NCBI GenBank assembly: GCA_965178585.1 | Contig: OZ238267.1 | Location: 1,426,001 to 1,490,000 of the forward strand | DNA from: Marifrigoribacter sp965178585 | GTDB taxonomy: Bacteria; Bacteroidota; Bacteroidia; Flavobacteriales; Flavobacteriaceae | Direction of reading: 5' to 3' | DNA: 64,000 nucleotides | In this document: positions 9,679 to 18,199 of the stretch, piece after piece | How positions within the stretch are numbered: position 1 is the stretch's first letter | How the letters are laid out: each line of letters opens with the position of its first letter | Notes under the pieces: model-generated | The model's database searches: none | What the model saw: the letters and a program-made list of their open reading frames with translations, nothing else | Told to the model about the DNA's origin: nothing | Made by a program: the position numbers and the translations under genes

Positions 9679-11262
9679 TTATTTTTTGAAATGTTCATTC
9701 ACCGAATCGATTACACTGTCTACATTTGAAGCTTTTGAAACAACTACTGTTTCAAAGTGATTTCTAGCTTCTGAAGCTGTAGTTTCTCCAATACAAAAAG
9801 CGATTCGATTGGTTGTTGTATTATTTTTTAGAAAGCTCTCTACTCCTGAAGGGCTATAGAAAAGAATTCCTGAATATTTTGGATCTATTTTTTCTGATGT
9901 TAAAACTGTTTGATAACATTCTATTTCATTAACAGTGATATTGTTTTCAGAAAGTATTTTAGGAAGTTCCTCTCTTCTTTTGTTTCCACAGAAAAAAGTA
10001 ATTTCTTTTTCTTTCAAGTTTTCGGAAAGGTAATCAGCTAATTTTTTAGCAGTACTTTCAACATTTGTTACTTTTCCAATCTTGTTTTCAATTAGTTTTT
10101 TGGTTCTTCTCCCAACACAATAAATGTTTTCAAAATTTAATTCTTCAGAAGAATAATTATATAACAATGCTTCTACTGCATTTTTACTTGTGAAAATTAC
10201 ATTTTTCAGCGGAGCTTTTAAAGCGGTAGGTTTTACTCTATTGTATTTAATAGAAATAAAATCATTCATAGCTACACCAATATCAGAGTTTAATTTTGTT
10301 GATTGTTCTTTGGAAATGTATTTAGTTGAAAAAACATTAGTGCTTTTTTCAAAAGTAATTGTTTCTCGCATGAGTTTTTTACCTCCTTTTGCTAAAATAA
10401 AATTTGCAGCAAATTCACCTAAATCACCAATCTCGTCTTTTAAAACGTTTTTACTAAATTCTAATTTCTTTTTACCATCGGGACTAAACAAAACTCCTTT
10501 AAATTTAACTTCTTCTTCTTTAATTGTTGCTAAAGCACCTATTGGAGCTGTGCATCCACCCTCTAAGACTCTTAAGAATTCACGTTCTATCGCTACACAA
10601 ATAGCTGTCTCTTCATCGTTTAGTTCTTTACAAATGTCTAAAACGTGATTGTTTTTTTTAAGACCAGCAATCATTACAGCACCTTGAGCAGGAGCAGGGA
10701 CCATCCAATCTAATTTAATGTGCTTTTCTTTTTTTGGTAATAGTCTAATTCTTGATAAACCAGCTAATGCGAAAATAGCGCCATCCCAAGAATTCTCTTC
10801 TAATTTTTTTAATCTAGTATTCACATTACCTCTCAAGCCAGTTATAGTATGTTTGGGGTAACGATGTAGCCATTGAGCTTTTCTTCGAAGGCTACCAGTT
10901 GCAATTGTAGCATGTTCATTCTCAAAAAAGTTTTCATCTTCTTTCAAAATTAAAACATCGTTATAGTTTCCTCTTTTTAAAATGGCAGCTTGTACTACAC
11001 CTCCAGGTAATTTTGTAGGTACATCTTTAAAAGAATGAACTGCAATATCAATATCTCCATTGATTAAAGCGATATCTAAACTTTTAGTGAAAACTCCAGT
11101 AATTCCTAATTCATATAAAGGTTTATCTAGAACTTGATCTCCCAAGGAGTCAATCTTGATGATTTCTGTGGTGTGTCCTAAATGTTCTAATTGTTGAGCT
11201 ACAGTGTTTGCTTGCCAAAGAGCTAATTGACTTGATCGGGTACCTATTTTAATTACATTCAT
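9679..11262 (-). CDS. hemC: Fused hydroxymethylbilane synthase / uroporphyrinogen-III synthase
   Basis: A 527-residue two-domain protein. Residues 1 to about 300 are porphobilinogen deaminase: GTRSSQLALWQ at the start, the VHSFKDVPT motif, SLRRKAQ, and the dipyrromethane-cofactor cysteine C237 in LEGGCTAPIGA. Residues about 310-527 match HemD (uroporphyrinogen-III synthase), with the LKNVIFTSKNAVEALL and GILFYSPSGVESFL stretches typical of that poorly conserved enzyme. Stand-alone HemC is about 310 residues, so this is a genuine fusion that would hand the unstable linear tetrapyrrole straight to the cyclising domain. Such fusions occur in Flavobacteriaceae. The start codon overlaps the end of hemA by 14 bases, suggesting translational coupling. 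Confidence 0.93.
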   Translation of the reverse strand: MNVIKIGTRSSQLALWQANTVAQQLEHLGHTTEIIKIDSLGDQVLDKPLYELGITGVFTKSLDIALINGDIDIAVHSFKDVPTKLPGGVVQAAILKRGNYNDVLILKEDENFFENEHATIATGSLRRKAQWLHRYPKHTITGLRGNVNTRLKKLEENSWDGAIFALAGLSRIRLLPKKEKHIKLDWMVPAPAQGAVMIAGLKKNNHVLDICKELNDEETAICVAIEREFLRVLEGGCTAPIGALATIKEEEVKFKGVLFSPDGKKKLEFSKNVLKDEIGDLGEFAANFILAKGGKKLMRETITFEKSTNVFSTKYISKEQSTKLNSDIGVAMNDFISIKYNRVKPTALKAPLKNVIFTSKNAVEALLYNYSSEELNFENIYCVGRRTKKLIENKIGKVTNVESTAKKLADYLSENLKEKEITFFCGNKRREELPKILSENNITVNEIECYQTVLTSEKIDPKYSGILFYSPSGVESFLKNNTTTNRIAFCIGETTASEARNHFETVVVSKASNVDSVIDSVNEHFKK

Positions 11263-12514
11263 CTAAGCTAAGCTCTTTCAAATTAAATATTTTACTAATA
11301 ACATCGATACTTTGATCTACTGCTGTTTCTTCATCTTTTAAATGCTTAACAAATTGTGTAGTAATCTTCTGTATCATATGAGAGGTAATTATTTCTGCTT
11401 GTTCTTCATTAAAATTATTTATTTTCTTTTTATGAAAATCAATTTCATTTCCTTGAATAGTTTGTAATGATTCCTTTAATGCATTTACAGCAGGTACAAA
11501 TTTCCTGTAGGATATCCATTCATTAAAATCTTGTTTATAATGATCAATGATTTCTTGTGCAACTGGAATTTCTTTTTTTCTATCTTCTATTGTTTTGTCA
11601 GTAATTTTAGAAAGTTCATCAACATTAATTAGTGTAACACCTTCTTGATTTTTTAAGGTTACATCTACATTTTCGGGCATTGATAAATCAAGAATTAATA
11701 ATTCTTTGCCTTTTTTAATATGTTCTTTAGTGATGGTAGGGAAATTAGCTCCTGTAGAAACTATTAATATGTCAGAATCACTAATCTCTTGAGTTAATTC
11801 TGAAATATTTTTAACAGTTATTTCGTTATAATTGTTTTTAAACTCTAGTGCTTTTTCGTGAGTTCTATTAATCAATGTAATATTTTTGTTATCGGTATAT
11901 TCAAAAATATTTTTACAAGTATTCTTTCCAATATCTCCTAATCCAAAAATTAGTATTTTCTTATCACTATAGTTAGGTATAGTATCTATTAGATATTGAA
12001 TCGCTGCATAGGATACAGAAGTAGTTCCAGAGCTAAGCTTTGTATTGTTTTTTACATCTTTACTAGCTTGGAGAACTAAGTTCATTAAGCGTTCTAAATA
12101 AGCGTTGGTTGTTCCTAGCTTTTTTGCTTGAATAAAAGAGTTTTTTAATTGTCCAACAATCTCATAATCACCTAATATCTGACTGTCTAGCCCAACACCA
12201 ATATTAAATAAATGATTTACGGCTGCTTTATTTTTATATACATTGGAAACATTAATGAAATCTTCTACCTTTCCTTTTGAGTATTTAACTAAAAGACTAA
12301 TTAACTCAAAAGGGTGTTTAGCAAATCCTGTAATCTCTGTTCTATTACAAGTAGAAACGACAAATACACCTTCGCTTCCATTTTCTTTTGCTTCTTTTAA
12401 TAATGATAATTGATCCTCTTTAGTAATACTAAAAACTCCCCTTACGTTAACATCTGCTTTTTTATAACTTAAACCTACATTATAAAGCTTTAAGGGTAAA
12501 TCATTAAGACTCAT
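11249..12514 (-). CDS. hemA: Glutamyl-tRNA reductase
   Basis: A 421-residue enzyme that reduces glutamyl-tRNA to glutamate-1-semialdehyde, the committed and usually regulated step of heme synthesis. The nucleophilic cysteine is C56 in VSTCNRTEI, followed by GLDSQILGDYEIVGQLK and an NADPH-binding fold (ILIFGLGDIGKNTC). The C-terminal dimerisation helix region is present. First gene of the leftward hem operon, read from a promoter in the 282-bp divergent space shared with the AraC-type regulator. The N-terminal degradation signal seen in enterobacterial HemA cannot be judged here. Confidence 0.95.
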   Translation of the reverse strand: MSLNDLPLKLYNVGLSYKKADVNVRGVFSITKEDQLSLLKEAKENGSEGVFVVSTCNRTEITGFAKHPFELISLLVKYSKGKVEDFINVSNVYKNKAAVNHLFNIGVGLDSQILGDYEIVGQLKNSFIQAKKLGTTNAYLERLMNLVLQASKDVKNNTKLSSGTTSVSYAAIQYLIDTIPNYSDKKILIFGLGDIGKNTCKNIFEYTDNKNITLINRTHEKALEFKNNYNEITVKNISELTQEISDSDILIVSTGANFPTITKEHIKKGKELLILDLSMPENVDVTLKNQEGVTLINVDELSKITDKTIEDRKKEIPVAQEIIDHYKQDFNEWISYRKFVPAVNALKESLQTIQGNEIDFHKKKINNFNEEQAEIITSHMIQKITTQFVKHLKDEETAVDQSIDVISKIFNLKELSLDECN

Positions 12515-12536
12515 AAATTATATTGTTTTGATAAGT

Positions 12537-12597
12537 ATCGACAAAAGTACTATTAACTTATCGTCCAAAACATCGACATAAGTACTTTTTCTGTCGA
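12537..12597. repeat. Repeated ATCGACAwAAGTAC boxes in the hemA control region
   Basis: ATCGACAAAAGTAC at 12537-12550 recurs as ATCGACATAAGTAC at 12572-12585 (13 of 14 identical, 35 bases apart). An inverted, slightly expanded version (AGTACTTTTTCTGTCGA, 12581-12597) overlaps the second copy. A third direct match (ATCGACAAAAGTGC) lies at 12818-12831 inside the start of the AraC-type gene. The first copy overlaps the hemA -7 element, so a bound protein there would act on hemA transcription. AraC-family proteins bind direct repeats, hence the adjacent regulator is the obvious candidate; that link is inference. Confidence 0.6.
12542..12569 (-). promoter_or_regulatory. Candidate hemA operon promoter
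   Basis: On the minus strand TTTG (complement of 12566-12569) and TACTTTTG (complement of 12542-12549) fit the Bacteroidota -33/-7 pattern with a 16-base spacer, slightly short. Transcription would begin near 12535, giving a leader of about 20 bases. The -7 element lies inside the first ATCGACAAAAGTAC repeat. Confidence 0.5.
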
Positions 12598-12721
12598 AAG
12601 AAGTTACAAACACCTATTTAGAGTGTTTCTAAACAAGATAATTTAGTTTTATGCTCTTTGAAGAGTAGTGGATTTAACACCTTAGAAATATGACATATAT
12701 CATATTTATAAAAAAATCTTA

Positions 12722-12754
12722 TTTGTTTTAGCAATATAAATTATTGTATTTTTG
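12722..12754 (+). promoter_or_regulatory. Candidate promoter for the AraC-type regulator / hemH / hemJ
   Basis: TTTG at 12722-12725 and TATTTTTG at 12747-12754 match the Bacteroidota -33/-7 pattern with a 21-base spacer. Transcription would start near 12760, some 37 bases before the regulator's start codon. Confidence 0.55.
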
Positions 12755-12796
12755 TGAAATAATATTCAAAATAATTAAAAACACTCTTTAAAGTTC

Positions 12797-13681
12797 ATGT
12801 TAGAGGATTATAAAAATATCGACAAAAGTGCCCACATATTAGCAGAAGAAAAAGATGCGTTTAAAGTTCTTTACTTCAATAATTTAACTGATTATTTAAG
12901 CAAGTTTCAAACAAAATTAATAAACAATTATATTCAGCTTTACTTTTGTACAGAAAATGAAGTAACTGTTGCTTTTAATCTAGAGCATTGCGCAATTCCT
13001 TTGAAAGAAAATAATTCAAGTATGGTTTATTTTAAGGATGACACTATGAATGTCCTATATAAGTTGCCTCCTCAATCACAATTAACAGTAGTTTTAATTT
13101 CATTAGATTTCTTTCATAGTTTATTTTCTGACGATGGAAACTTTCTTTTTAATTTTAAAAATTTTAAAATAGGTCAACCTATCATAGAGAATAAAGAAAT
13201 TGAGACTTCAGTTCAAATGATTTTAAAGCAATTGATTTCTATAAGAATATCAGATTCTCTTCGACCTATCTATTTGAAAGGGAAAGTGTATGAACTTCTT
13301 AGTTATTATTTTAACACTTCTACTGAATCTAATAATTCTCAATGTCCTTATGTTCCTAATGAAGATACCGTAGGAAAAATAAAACAAGCAAAGGAGATTG
13401 TTATTGAACAGATGAATAACCCGCCAGGACTGCACGAGTTAGCTAAAATGGTAGGCTTAAACATAAAAAAACTAAAGACTGGATTCAAGGAGTTTTACGG
13501 TTTACCAGTTTTTTCATTTTTATTGAATTATAAAATGGAACTCGCTAAAAAATTACTACAAGAACAACAATTAAATGTAAATGAAATCGCTTCGAAGCTA
13601 GGTTATAGTACTTCAAGTCATTTTATCGCTGCTTTTAAAAGAAAATATGGGATTACCCCTAAACAATTTGCAATATCATAA
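12797..13681 (+). CDS. AraC-family transcriptional regulator of the heme locus
   Basis: A 294-residue protein with an AraC/XylS-type double helix-turn-helix at about residues 195-294: first helix pair in LHELAKMVGLNIKKLKTGFK, second in LNVNEIASKLGYSTSSHFI, then the family signature FKRKYGITPKQF. The N-terminal 190 residues are a divergent sensing domain with no motif I recognise. It is divergent from hemA and its stop is one base before hemH, so it is co-transcribed with hemH and hemJ. This arrangement makes it the likely heme- or iron-responsive regulator of both arms. Repeated ATCGACA boxes in the control region, one inside its own coding start, are possible binding sites. Confidence 0.88.
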   Translation: MLEDYKNIDKSAHILAEEKDAFKVLYFNNLTDYLSKFQTKLINNYIQLYFCTENEVTVAFNLEHCAIPLKENNSSMVYFKDDTMNVLYKLPPQSQLTVVLISLDFFHSLFSDDGNFLFNFKNFKIGQPIIENKEIETSVQMILKQLISIRISDSLRPIYLKGKVYELLSYYFNTSTESNNSQCPYVPNEDTVGKIKQAKEIVIEQMNNPPGLHELAKMVGLNIKKLKTGFKEFYGLPVFSFLLNYKMELAKKLLQEQQLNVNEIASKLGYSTSSHFIAAFKRKYGITPKQFAIS

Positions 13682-13682
13682 T

Positions 13683-14699
13683 ATGAAAGGAGTATTATTA
13701 GTTAATTTGGGGTCACCAGAAAGTACCTCTACAAAGGATGTAAAAACATATTTGGAAGAATTTTTAATGGATGAACGAGTGATTGATATTCCTTATTGGA
13801 AGCGTTACTTGTTAATTAAGGGTATTATTTTGAACGTTCGCCCAAAAAAATCTGCTGCTGCATATAAAAAAATCTGGTGGAAAGAAGGATCACCTTTGGT
13901 AGTTATTTCACAACGCTTTTCACAAAAAATAATCAATAAGATAAATGTTCCAGTAGCATTGGCAATGAGATATGGTACCATGAGTATGGAGAAAGGGTTT
14001 AAAGAATTAGTAGATCAGGGAGTTGATGAAATATTAATGATTCCTTTATATCCACATTATGCTACTTCTTCATATGAAACAGTTACGGTAAAAGCTGAAC
14101 AAATAATTGCTGCCAATTATCCGCAAATAAAAATGGACATTTTGGCTCCTTTTTATAATGATCCGGGATATATTGATGCAATGAGTGAAAACATTTCTAA
14201 TCATTTAAAAGATTTTGATTATGACCACATTTTATTTTCTTACCACGGAATACCGGAAAGACATATTTTAAAAGCAGACCCAACAAACAACCATTGTAAA
14301 ATTGATGGGAGTTGTTGTGATAGAAATTCTGTTGCACATCATGTTTGTTATCGACATCAGTGTTTTGAAACTACTAAATTTATTGTAAAAAAACTTGGAT
14401 TAAAAGAAGGTACTTATAGCAACTCTTTTCAATCTAGATTATTAAAAGACCCTTGGTTAAAGCCTTATACCGATTTTGAATTGGAAAAGTTTCCAAATGA
14501 AGGAAAGAAAAAACTTGCTGTAATAACTCCGGCATTTGTTGCAGATTGTTTGGAAACACTAGAAGAAATAGCAATGGAAGGTAAAGAGGAATTTTTAAAA
14601 GCAGGAGGGAGTGATTATATTCATATTCCTTGTATGAATGATAATGATAATTGGGTAGATGTTAATGTTAAATGGATCTCGGAATGGTCTAAAAACTAA
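13683..14699 (+). CDS. hemH: Ferrochelatase
   Basis: A 338-residue enzyme inserting ferrous iron into protoporphyrin (or coproporphyrin). I place the start at the ATG of MKGVLLVNLGSPES, one base after the regulator stop; an upstream in-frame ATG at 13647 lies within the regulator gene and would add 12 unconserved residues. The active-site histidine is in the FSYHGIPERH motif, and the C-terminal SFQSRLLKDPWLKPYTD and TPAFVADCLETLEEI segments are typical. Several cysteines in the middle (DGSCCDR, CYRHQCFE) are as in other Bacteroidota ferrochelatases. Confidence 0.96.
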   Translation: MKGVLLVNLGSPESTSTKDVKTYLEEFLMDERVIDIPYWKRYLLIKGIILNVRPKKSAAAYKKIWWKEGSPLVVISQRFSQKIINKINVPVALAMRYGTMSMEKGFKELVDQGVDEILMIPLYPHYATSSYETVTVKAEQIIAANYPQIKMDILAPFYNDPGYIDAMSENISNHLKDFDYDHILFSYHGIPERHILKADPTNNHCKIDGSCCDRNSVAHHVCYRHQCFETTKFIVKKLGLKEGTYSNSFQSRLLKDPWLKPYTDFELEKFPNEGKKKLAVITPAFVADCLETLEEIAMEGKEEFLKAGGSDYIHIPCMNDNDNWVDVNVKWISEWSKN

Positions 14700-14705
14700 T
14701 TAATT

Positions 14706-15260
14706 ATGGAAGAGTACCTTTATGTAAAATCGCTTCATATAATTTTTGTGACTACCTGGTTTGCAGGATTGTTTTACATAATTCGATTATTTATTTATTT
14801 TAAGGAAGCTGAAGAAAAAGAATCACCTGCAAAAGAAATTTTAATAAAACAATATCAATTAATGATAAAAAGGTTGTGGTATATTATTACCTGGCCTTCA
14901 GCAGTACTAGCAACTATTTTTGCGATATGGATGTTAGTGATTAATCCAGATTGGTTACAATTTGGGTGGATGCAAATTAAAATTGGATTTGTGGTTTTAT
15001 TATTTCTTTATCATTGGACTTGTCAAATAATGTATAATCAAACAAAAAATGGAAAGTTAAAGTATTCATCCTTTGCCCTAAGAATATGGAATGAAGTAGC
15101 TACAATAATATTATTTGCTTGTACATTCCTTGTGGTTTTAAAAAACTCTTTAGGTTGGGTTTTTGGTGTAGTAGGAATCGTTGGAATTTCTGTTTTATTG
15201 ATGTTGGGTATAAAACTTTATAAACGAATTAGAAATAAAAATAGTTGGGATAAAGCTTAA
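14706..15260 (+). CDS. hemJ: HemJ-type protoporphyrinogen IX oxidase (CopD-like membrane protein)
   Basis: A 184-residue integral membrane protein with about four to five helices. The conserved residues of HemJ are visible: H11 in KSLHIIFVTTWFAGLFY and K92 in the WMQIKIGFV stretch. HemJ oxidises protoporphyrinogen IX to protoporphyrin IX and binds heme itself. Six bases after hemH, the enzyme using its product, and the only candidate for this step in the heme locus, so the assignment over a generic CopD protein is well supported by context. Size is near the family norm with a slightly extended C-terminus. Confidence 0.9.
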   Translation: MEEYLYVKSLHIIFVTTWFAGLFYIIRLFIYFKEAEEKESPAKEILIKQYQLMIKRLWYIITWPSAVLATIFAIWMLVINPDWLQFGWMQIKIGFVVLLFLYHWTCQIMYNQTKNGKLKYSSFALRIWNEVATIILFACTFLVVLKNSLGWVFGVVGIVGISVLLMLGIKLYKRIRNKNSWDKA

Positions 15261-15273
15261 CTGATATACTTCT

Positions 15274-16287
15274 TTAAGAGTTGATTTCTTTTGATAAGAA
15301 CTGATAAAAAGTGGTTGTAATAAAGAAAATGATGCTTATTACCGATGCAAAACTAAATATCAACAATAATATTGGTAAATTAAAAAGTAAGAACCCTAAG
15401 GGTAATAAAACCCCAAATAACACTAGAAATAAGAAGATGCCATATAAGTAGTTTAATATTCTTGGCATTCTTGTATTTACATCTTCTTGTAATTGAAATA
15501 AATTAGGCATCACATCATTAGCCATATAATCTCCAAGCTTTGATAAGAAAACTTCATTAAAAGATGAGTCCTCGAAAACTTCAGGATCTATAGAATTTGC
15601 TAATGACATAATTTTATCTTGATGTCTTTCAAATACTGCCTCGATGTCTAAAGTTTCTTTGTAAATTCCAAATTTATATCCAAAATAGTATAGTAAACCC
15701 GAACCGCATTTATGTTCTAACCATTTCTCAATAATAGCTTTGTCATAAATCTTAGGAAAAACTACATTTTTTGGTAGTTTACGTTCTTTAGGCTTGGTCA
15801 TTAATAATGACTTTAATTCAAGATAAAGGTTTTCTGTATCACCATAGTGATGGCTTTCTTGAAGGAATTCAATAGCTAATTTAGATTTCCCTTTATAAAA
15901 TTCTTTTACTTCAAAAAAGTTTAATCCTTCAAATTCATCATCAATATACTCTTTAAGTCCAGGTAACCACATTTTTGATTGTAGTAACAGGTTCACGATT
16001 TCCCTGAAATTATGCATCTTTTGAGTGATTTTACTTAAGCTATCTATAACTTGTACTCGGTTTTTCTTTAAACCTAATACAGATGAAGCTAAATAAACCA
16101 TTATAAAAGCAGCTAAAAATCCACTAATGCTAATAAAGATGGTTGTAATATTAGTTAAGGTGTCGACAAATAAAATATCGGAATTAGTTTTTTGCCATAG
16201 TAGAAAAACTAAGGCAATGCAAAGAAGCCCACTAATTACCAATGGTATAAGGGCATGTAAATCCTTAAAGAAAGATTTTTTTCTCAT
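15274..16287 (-). CDS. Membrane protein of unknown function, 2+2 helix topology
   Basis: A 337-residue protein I cannot name. Two hydrophobic segments at the N-terminus (about 12-30 and 42-70) and two at the C-terminus (about 283-305 and 308-330) flank a 210-residue charged domain that would all lie on one side of the membrane. The pattern resembles small membrane sensors or effectors, but no catalytic motif is seen. It is convergent with hemJ (13 bases apart) and has a promoter-like element with a palindrome upstream. Confidence 0.65.
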   Translation of the reverse strand: MRKKSFFKDLHALIPLVISGLLCIALVFLLWQKTNSDILFVDTLTNITTIFISISGFLAAFIMVYLASSVLGLKKNRVQVIDSLSKITQKMHNFREIVNLLLQSKMWLPGLKEYIDDEFEGLNFFEVKEFYKGKSKLAIEFLQESHHYGDTENLYLELKSLLMTKPKERKLPKNVVFPKIYDKAIIEKWLEHKCGSGLLYYFGYKFGIYKETLDIEAVFERHQDKIMSLANSIDPEVFEDSSFNEVFLSKLGDYMANDVMPNLFQLQEDVNTRMPRILNYLYGIFLFLVLFGVLLPLGFLLFNLPILLLIFSFASVISIIFFITTTFYQFLSKEINS

Positions 16288-16363
16288 TTATTCTTCACAA
16301 GATCAATACTAATTATCAAGTAATTATGGTACAGACCTTTATTTTGAAATTCAATTTGGATAT

Positions 16364-16406
16364 CAAAAGTAGGGTATTTCCTATAAATAAGTAGTATTTA
16401 TACTAC
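16364..16406 (-). promoter_or_regulatory. Candidate promoter with overlapping palindrome
   Basis: Minus-strand TACTTTTG (complement of 16364-16371) fits the -7 consensus. About 19 bases further upstream the perfect inverted repeat GTAGTATTTATACTAC (16391-16406, seven-base arms, two-base centre) occupies the -33 position. It serves the membrane protein gene starting at 16287 and looks like an operator. Confidence 0.4.
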
Positions 16407-16465
16407 AATTCGATATAGTGAAAGCTTTTGACGATTAAGTGCACAACCTTGAAGAATGCTTGATT

Positions 16466-18199
16466 TTAGTATCCTACAGCGGTATCATCACCTCTTTTAT
16501 CTGCACCACCTTCTAATTGACCATTGGGTAAAATTCTAATCCCATCTACTTTTCCTAAAATAGTTGAATTTTTTTCCTCTACATGATATCCTTTTTCTAC
16601 TAATAAATTTAAGGAATCTTTATTAAAAGAACTAGGTTCAAACCGAATTAAATCTGGCATCCATTGATGATGAAACCTTGGAGCATCTACTGCTTGTTGC
16701 ATATCCATATCAAATTCATATACATTTAAAATGGTCTGTAAAACTGAAGTAATAATAGTTGATCCACCAGGAGTTCCAACTGTCATCCAAAACTCTCCAT
16801 CTTTTTCAACTAATGTAGGAGTCATAGAGCTTAGCATTCTTTTTTGAGGTTCTATGGCATTTGCTTCTCCACCTATTAAACCAAACATATTGGGTTCTCC
16901 AGGCTTTGAACTAAAATCGTCCATTTCATTATTAAAGAAGAACCCAAGTTCATTAGAATAAAGTTTAGAACCATAGGCTCCATTAATAGTGGTTGTTACA
17001 GCAATAGCATTACCGAATTCATCAACAATAGAATAATGGGTAGTCTCTGGGCTTTCGTATCCAGGAATTGTACCATAACTTAAACTATCTGAAGAGGTTG
17101 CATTGTCAAAAGAAAAATTATCCATTCTACCTACTAAATATTCAGAACTTATAAGTTCTTCCACAGGAATGTCAACAAAATCAGGATCACCTAAATAATA
17201 ACTTCTATCTGCATATGCTCTTCGTTCTGCTTCTGTAATTAATTGTATTGATTTAGTACTGTTATGACCATATTCTTTTATAGGATAAGGCTCAATGAAT
17301 TTTAATATTTGTGCTAAACAAATACCACCACTAGAGGGAGGAGACATCGAAATAATTTTTAAATCTTTATAATTAAATACAATAGGTTCTCTCCATTCAG
17401 CTTCATAAGCATTTAAATCTTCCATAGTAATAATACCTTTTTTAGATTGTAAAAAATCTACCATGGTTTTTGCTGTTTTGCCTTTATAAAATTCAGCTCT
17501 ACCATTTTCAGATATTCTAGATAAAGTATTTGCTAAGGAATTATTCCTAATGGTATCTCCAGTATTATATTCTTTAGTATATATAGATTCTTCATTATTA
17601 ACTGCTAAGAATGCTTTTTTAAAATAAGCGATTCTTCTAGCTTGTTTTTCTGTAACAATATAACCATTGGAAGCTAATGCAATCACTGGTTCTAGTATCT
17701 CTTCAATTGGTAAAGAACCTAGCTTTTCATGTACAGCGAAAACCCCAGCAATAGTTCCTGGAACTCCAACAGCAAGAGAACCTATTTGACTTCTTTCTGG
17801 AACAAAATCTCCATTTTCATCTAAATACATATCTCTTGAAGCAGCCATTGGTGCTTTTTCTCTGTAATCAAGAGCTCCAACTTCACCATATTGAGTACGG
17901 TATACCATAAAACCACCACCTGCTAAATTTCCAGCTACAGGAAATGATACTGCCAAGGCTAGTTCGGTTGCAACCATTGCGTCAAAAGCATTTCCGCCTT
18001 TTTTTAGTATTTGTATTCCAATTTTTGAGGCTTCTTCTCTAGCCGAAACTACCATAGCGCTATTTACTATAATACTTTTCTTTACAGCCTCTTTTTTTTG
18101 TGTAGTTAATGTTGTTTTATTTTCTTCTTGTACTTTTTTGCTTTCTTGTTTACAAGAGATAAAAAGTGATAGGGTTAAAAGGAAGATTATTTTTTTCAT
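16466..18199 (-). CDS. ggt: Gamma-glutamyltransferase (lipoprotein)
   Basis: A 577-residue exported enzyme that cleaves or transfers the gamma-glutamyl group of glutathione and related peptides in the periplasm. The N-terminus is a lipoprotein signal (LTLSLFISC, lipobox cysteine at about 16). It is made as a precursor that cleaves itself before the nucleophile threonine: T387 in ETTHYSIVDEFGNAIAVT. The VSAREEASKIG and GGGFMVYR motifs and the late GTPGGSTIITSV stretch are also typical. Its ATG overlaps the stop of the upstream ACP phosphodiesterase gene by four bases. Confidence 0.94.
   Translation of the reverse strand: MKKIIFLLTLSLFISCKQESKKVQEENKTTLTTQKKEAVKKSIIVNSAMVVSAREEASKIGIQILKKGGNAFDAMVATELALAVSFPVAGNLAGGGFMVYRTQYGEVGALDYREKAPMAASRDMYLDENGDFVPERSQIGSLAVGVPGTIAGVFAVHEKLGSLPIEEILEPVIALASNGYIVTEKQARRIAYFKKAFLAVNNEESIYTKEYNTGDTIRNNSLANTLSRISENGRAEFYKGKTAKTMVDFLQSKKGIITMEDLNAYEAEWREPIVFNYKDLKIISMSPPSSGGICLAQILKFIEPYPIKEYGHNSTKSIQLITEAERRAYADRSYYLGDPDFVDIPVEELISSEYLVGRMDNFSFDNATSSDSLSYGTIPGYESPETTHYSIVDEFGNAIAVTTTINGAYGSKLYSNELGFFFNNEMDDFSSKPGEPNMFGLIGGEANAIEPQKRMLSSMTPTLVEKDGEFWMTVGTPGGSTIITSVLQTILNVYEFDMDMQQAVDAPRFHHQWMPDLIRFEPSSFNKDSLNLLVEKGYHVEEKNSTILGKVDGIRILPNGQLEGGADKRGDDTAVGY

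Noticed and set aside
10190..10648. 152-codon plus-strand frame opposite hemCD
   Set aside because: Antisense shadow of a well-supported enzyme gene; the composition follows the opposite frame and no start or promoter stands out. Similar antisense frames over hemL, cusA, copA and others were left out for the same reason.
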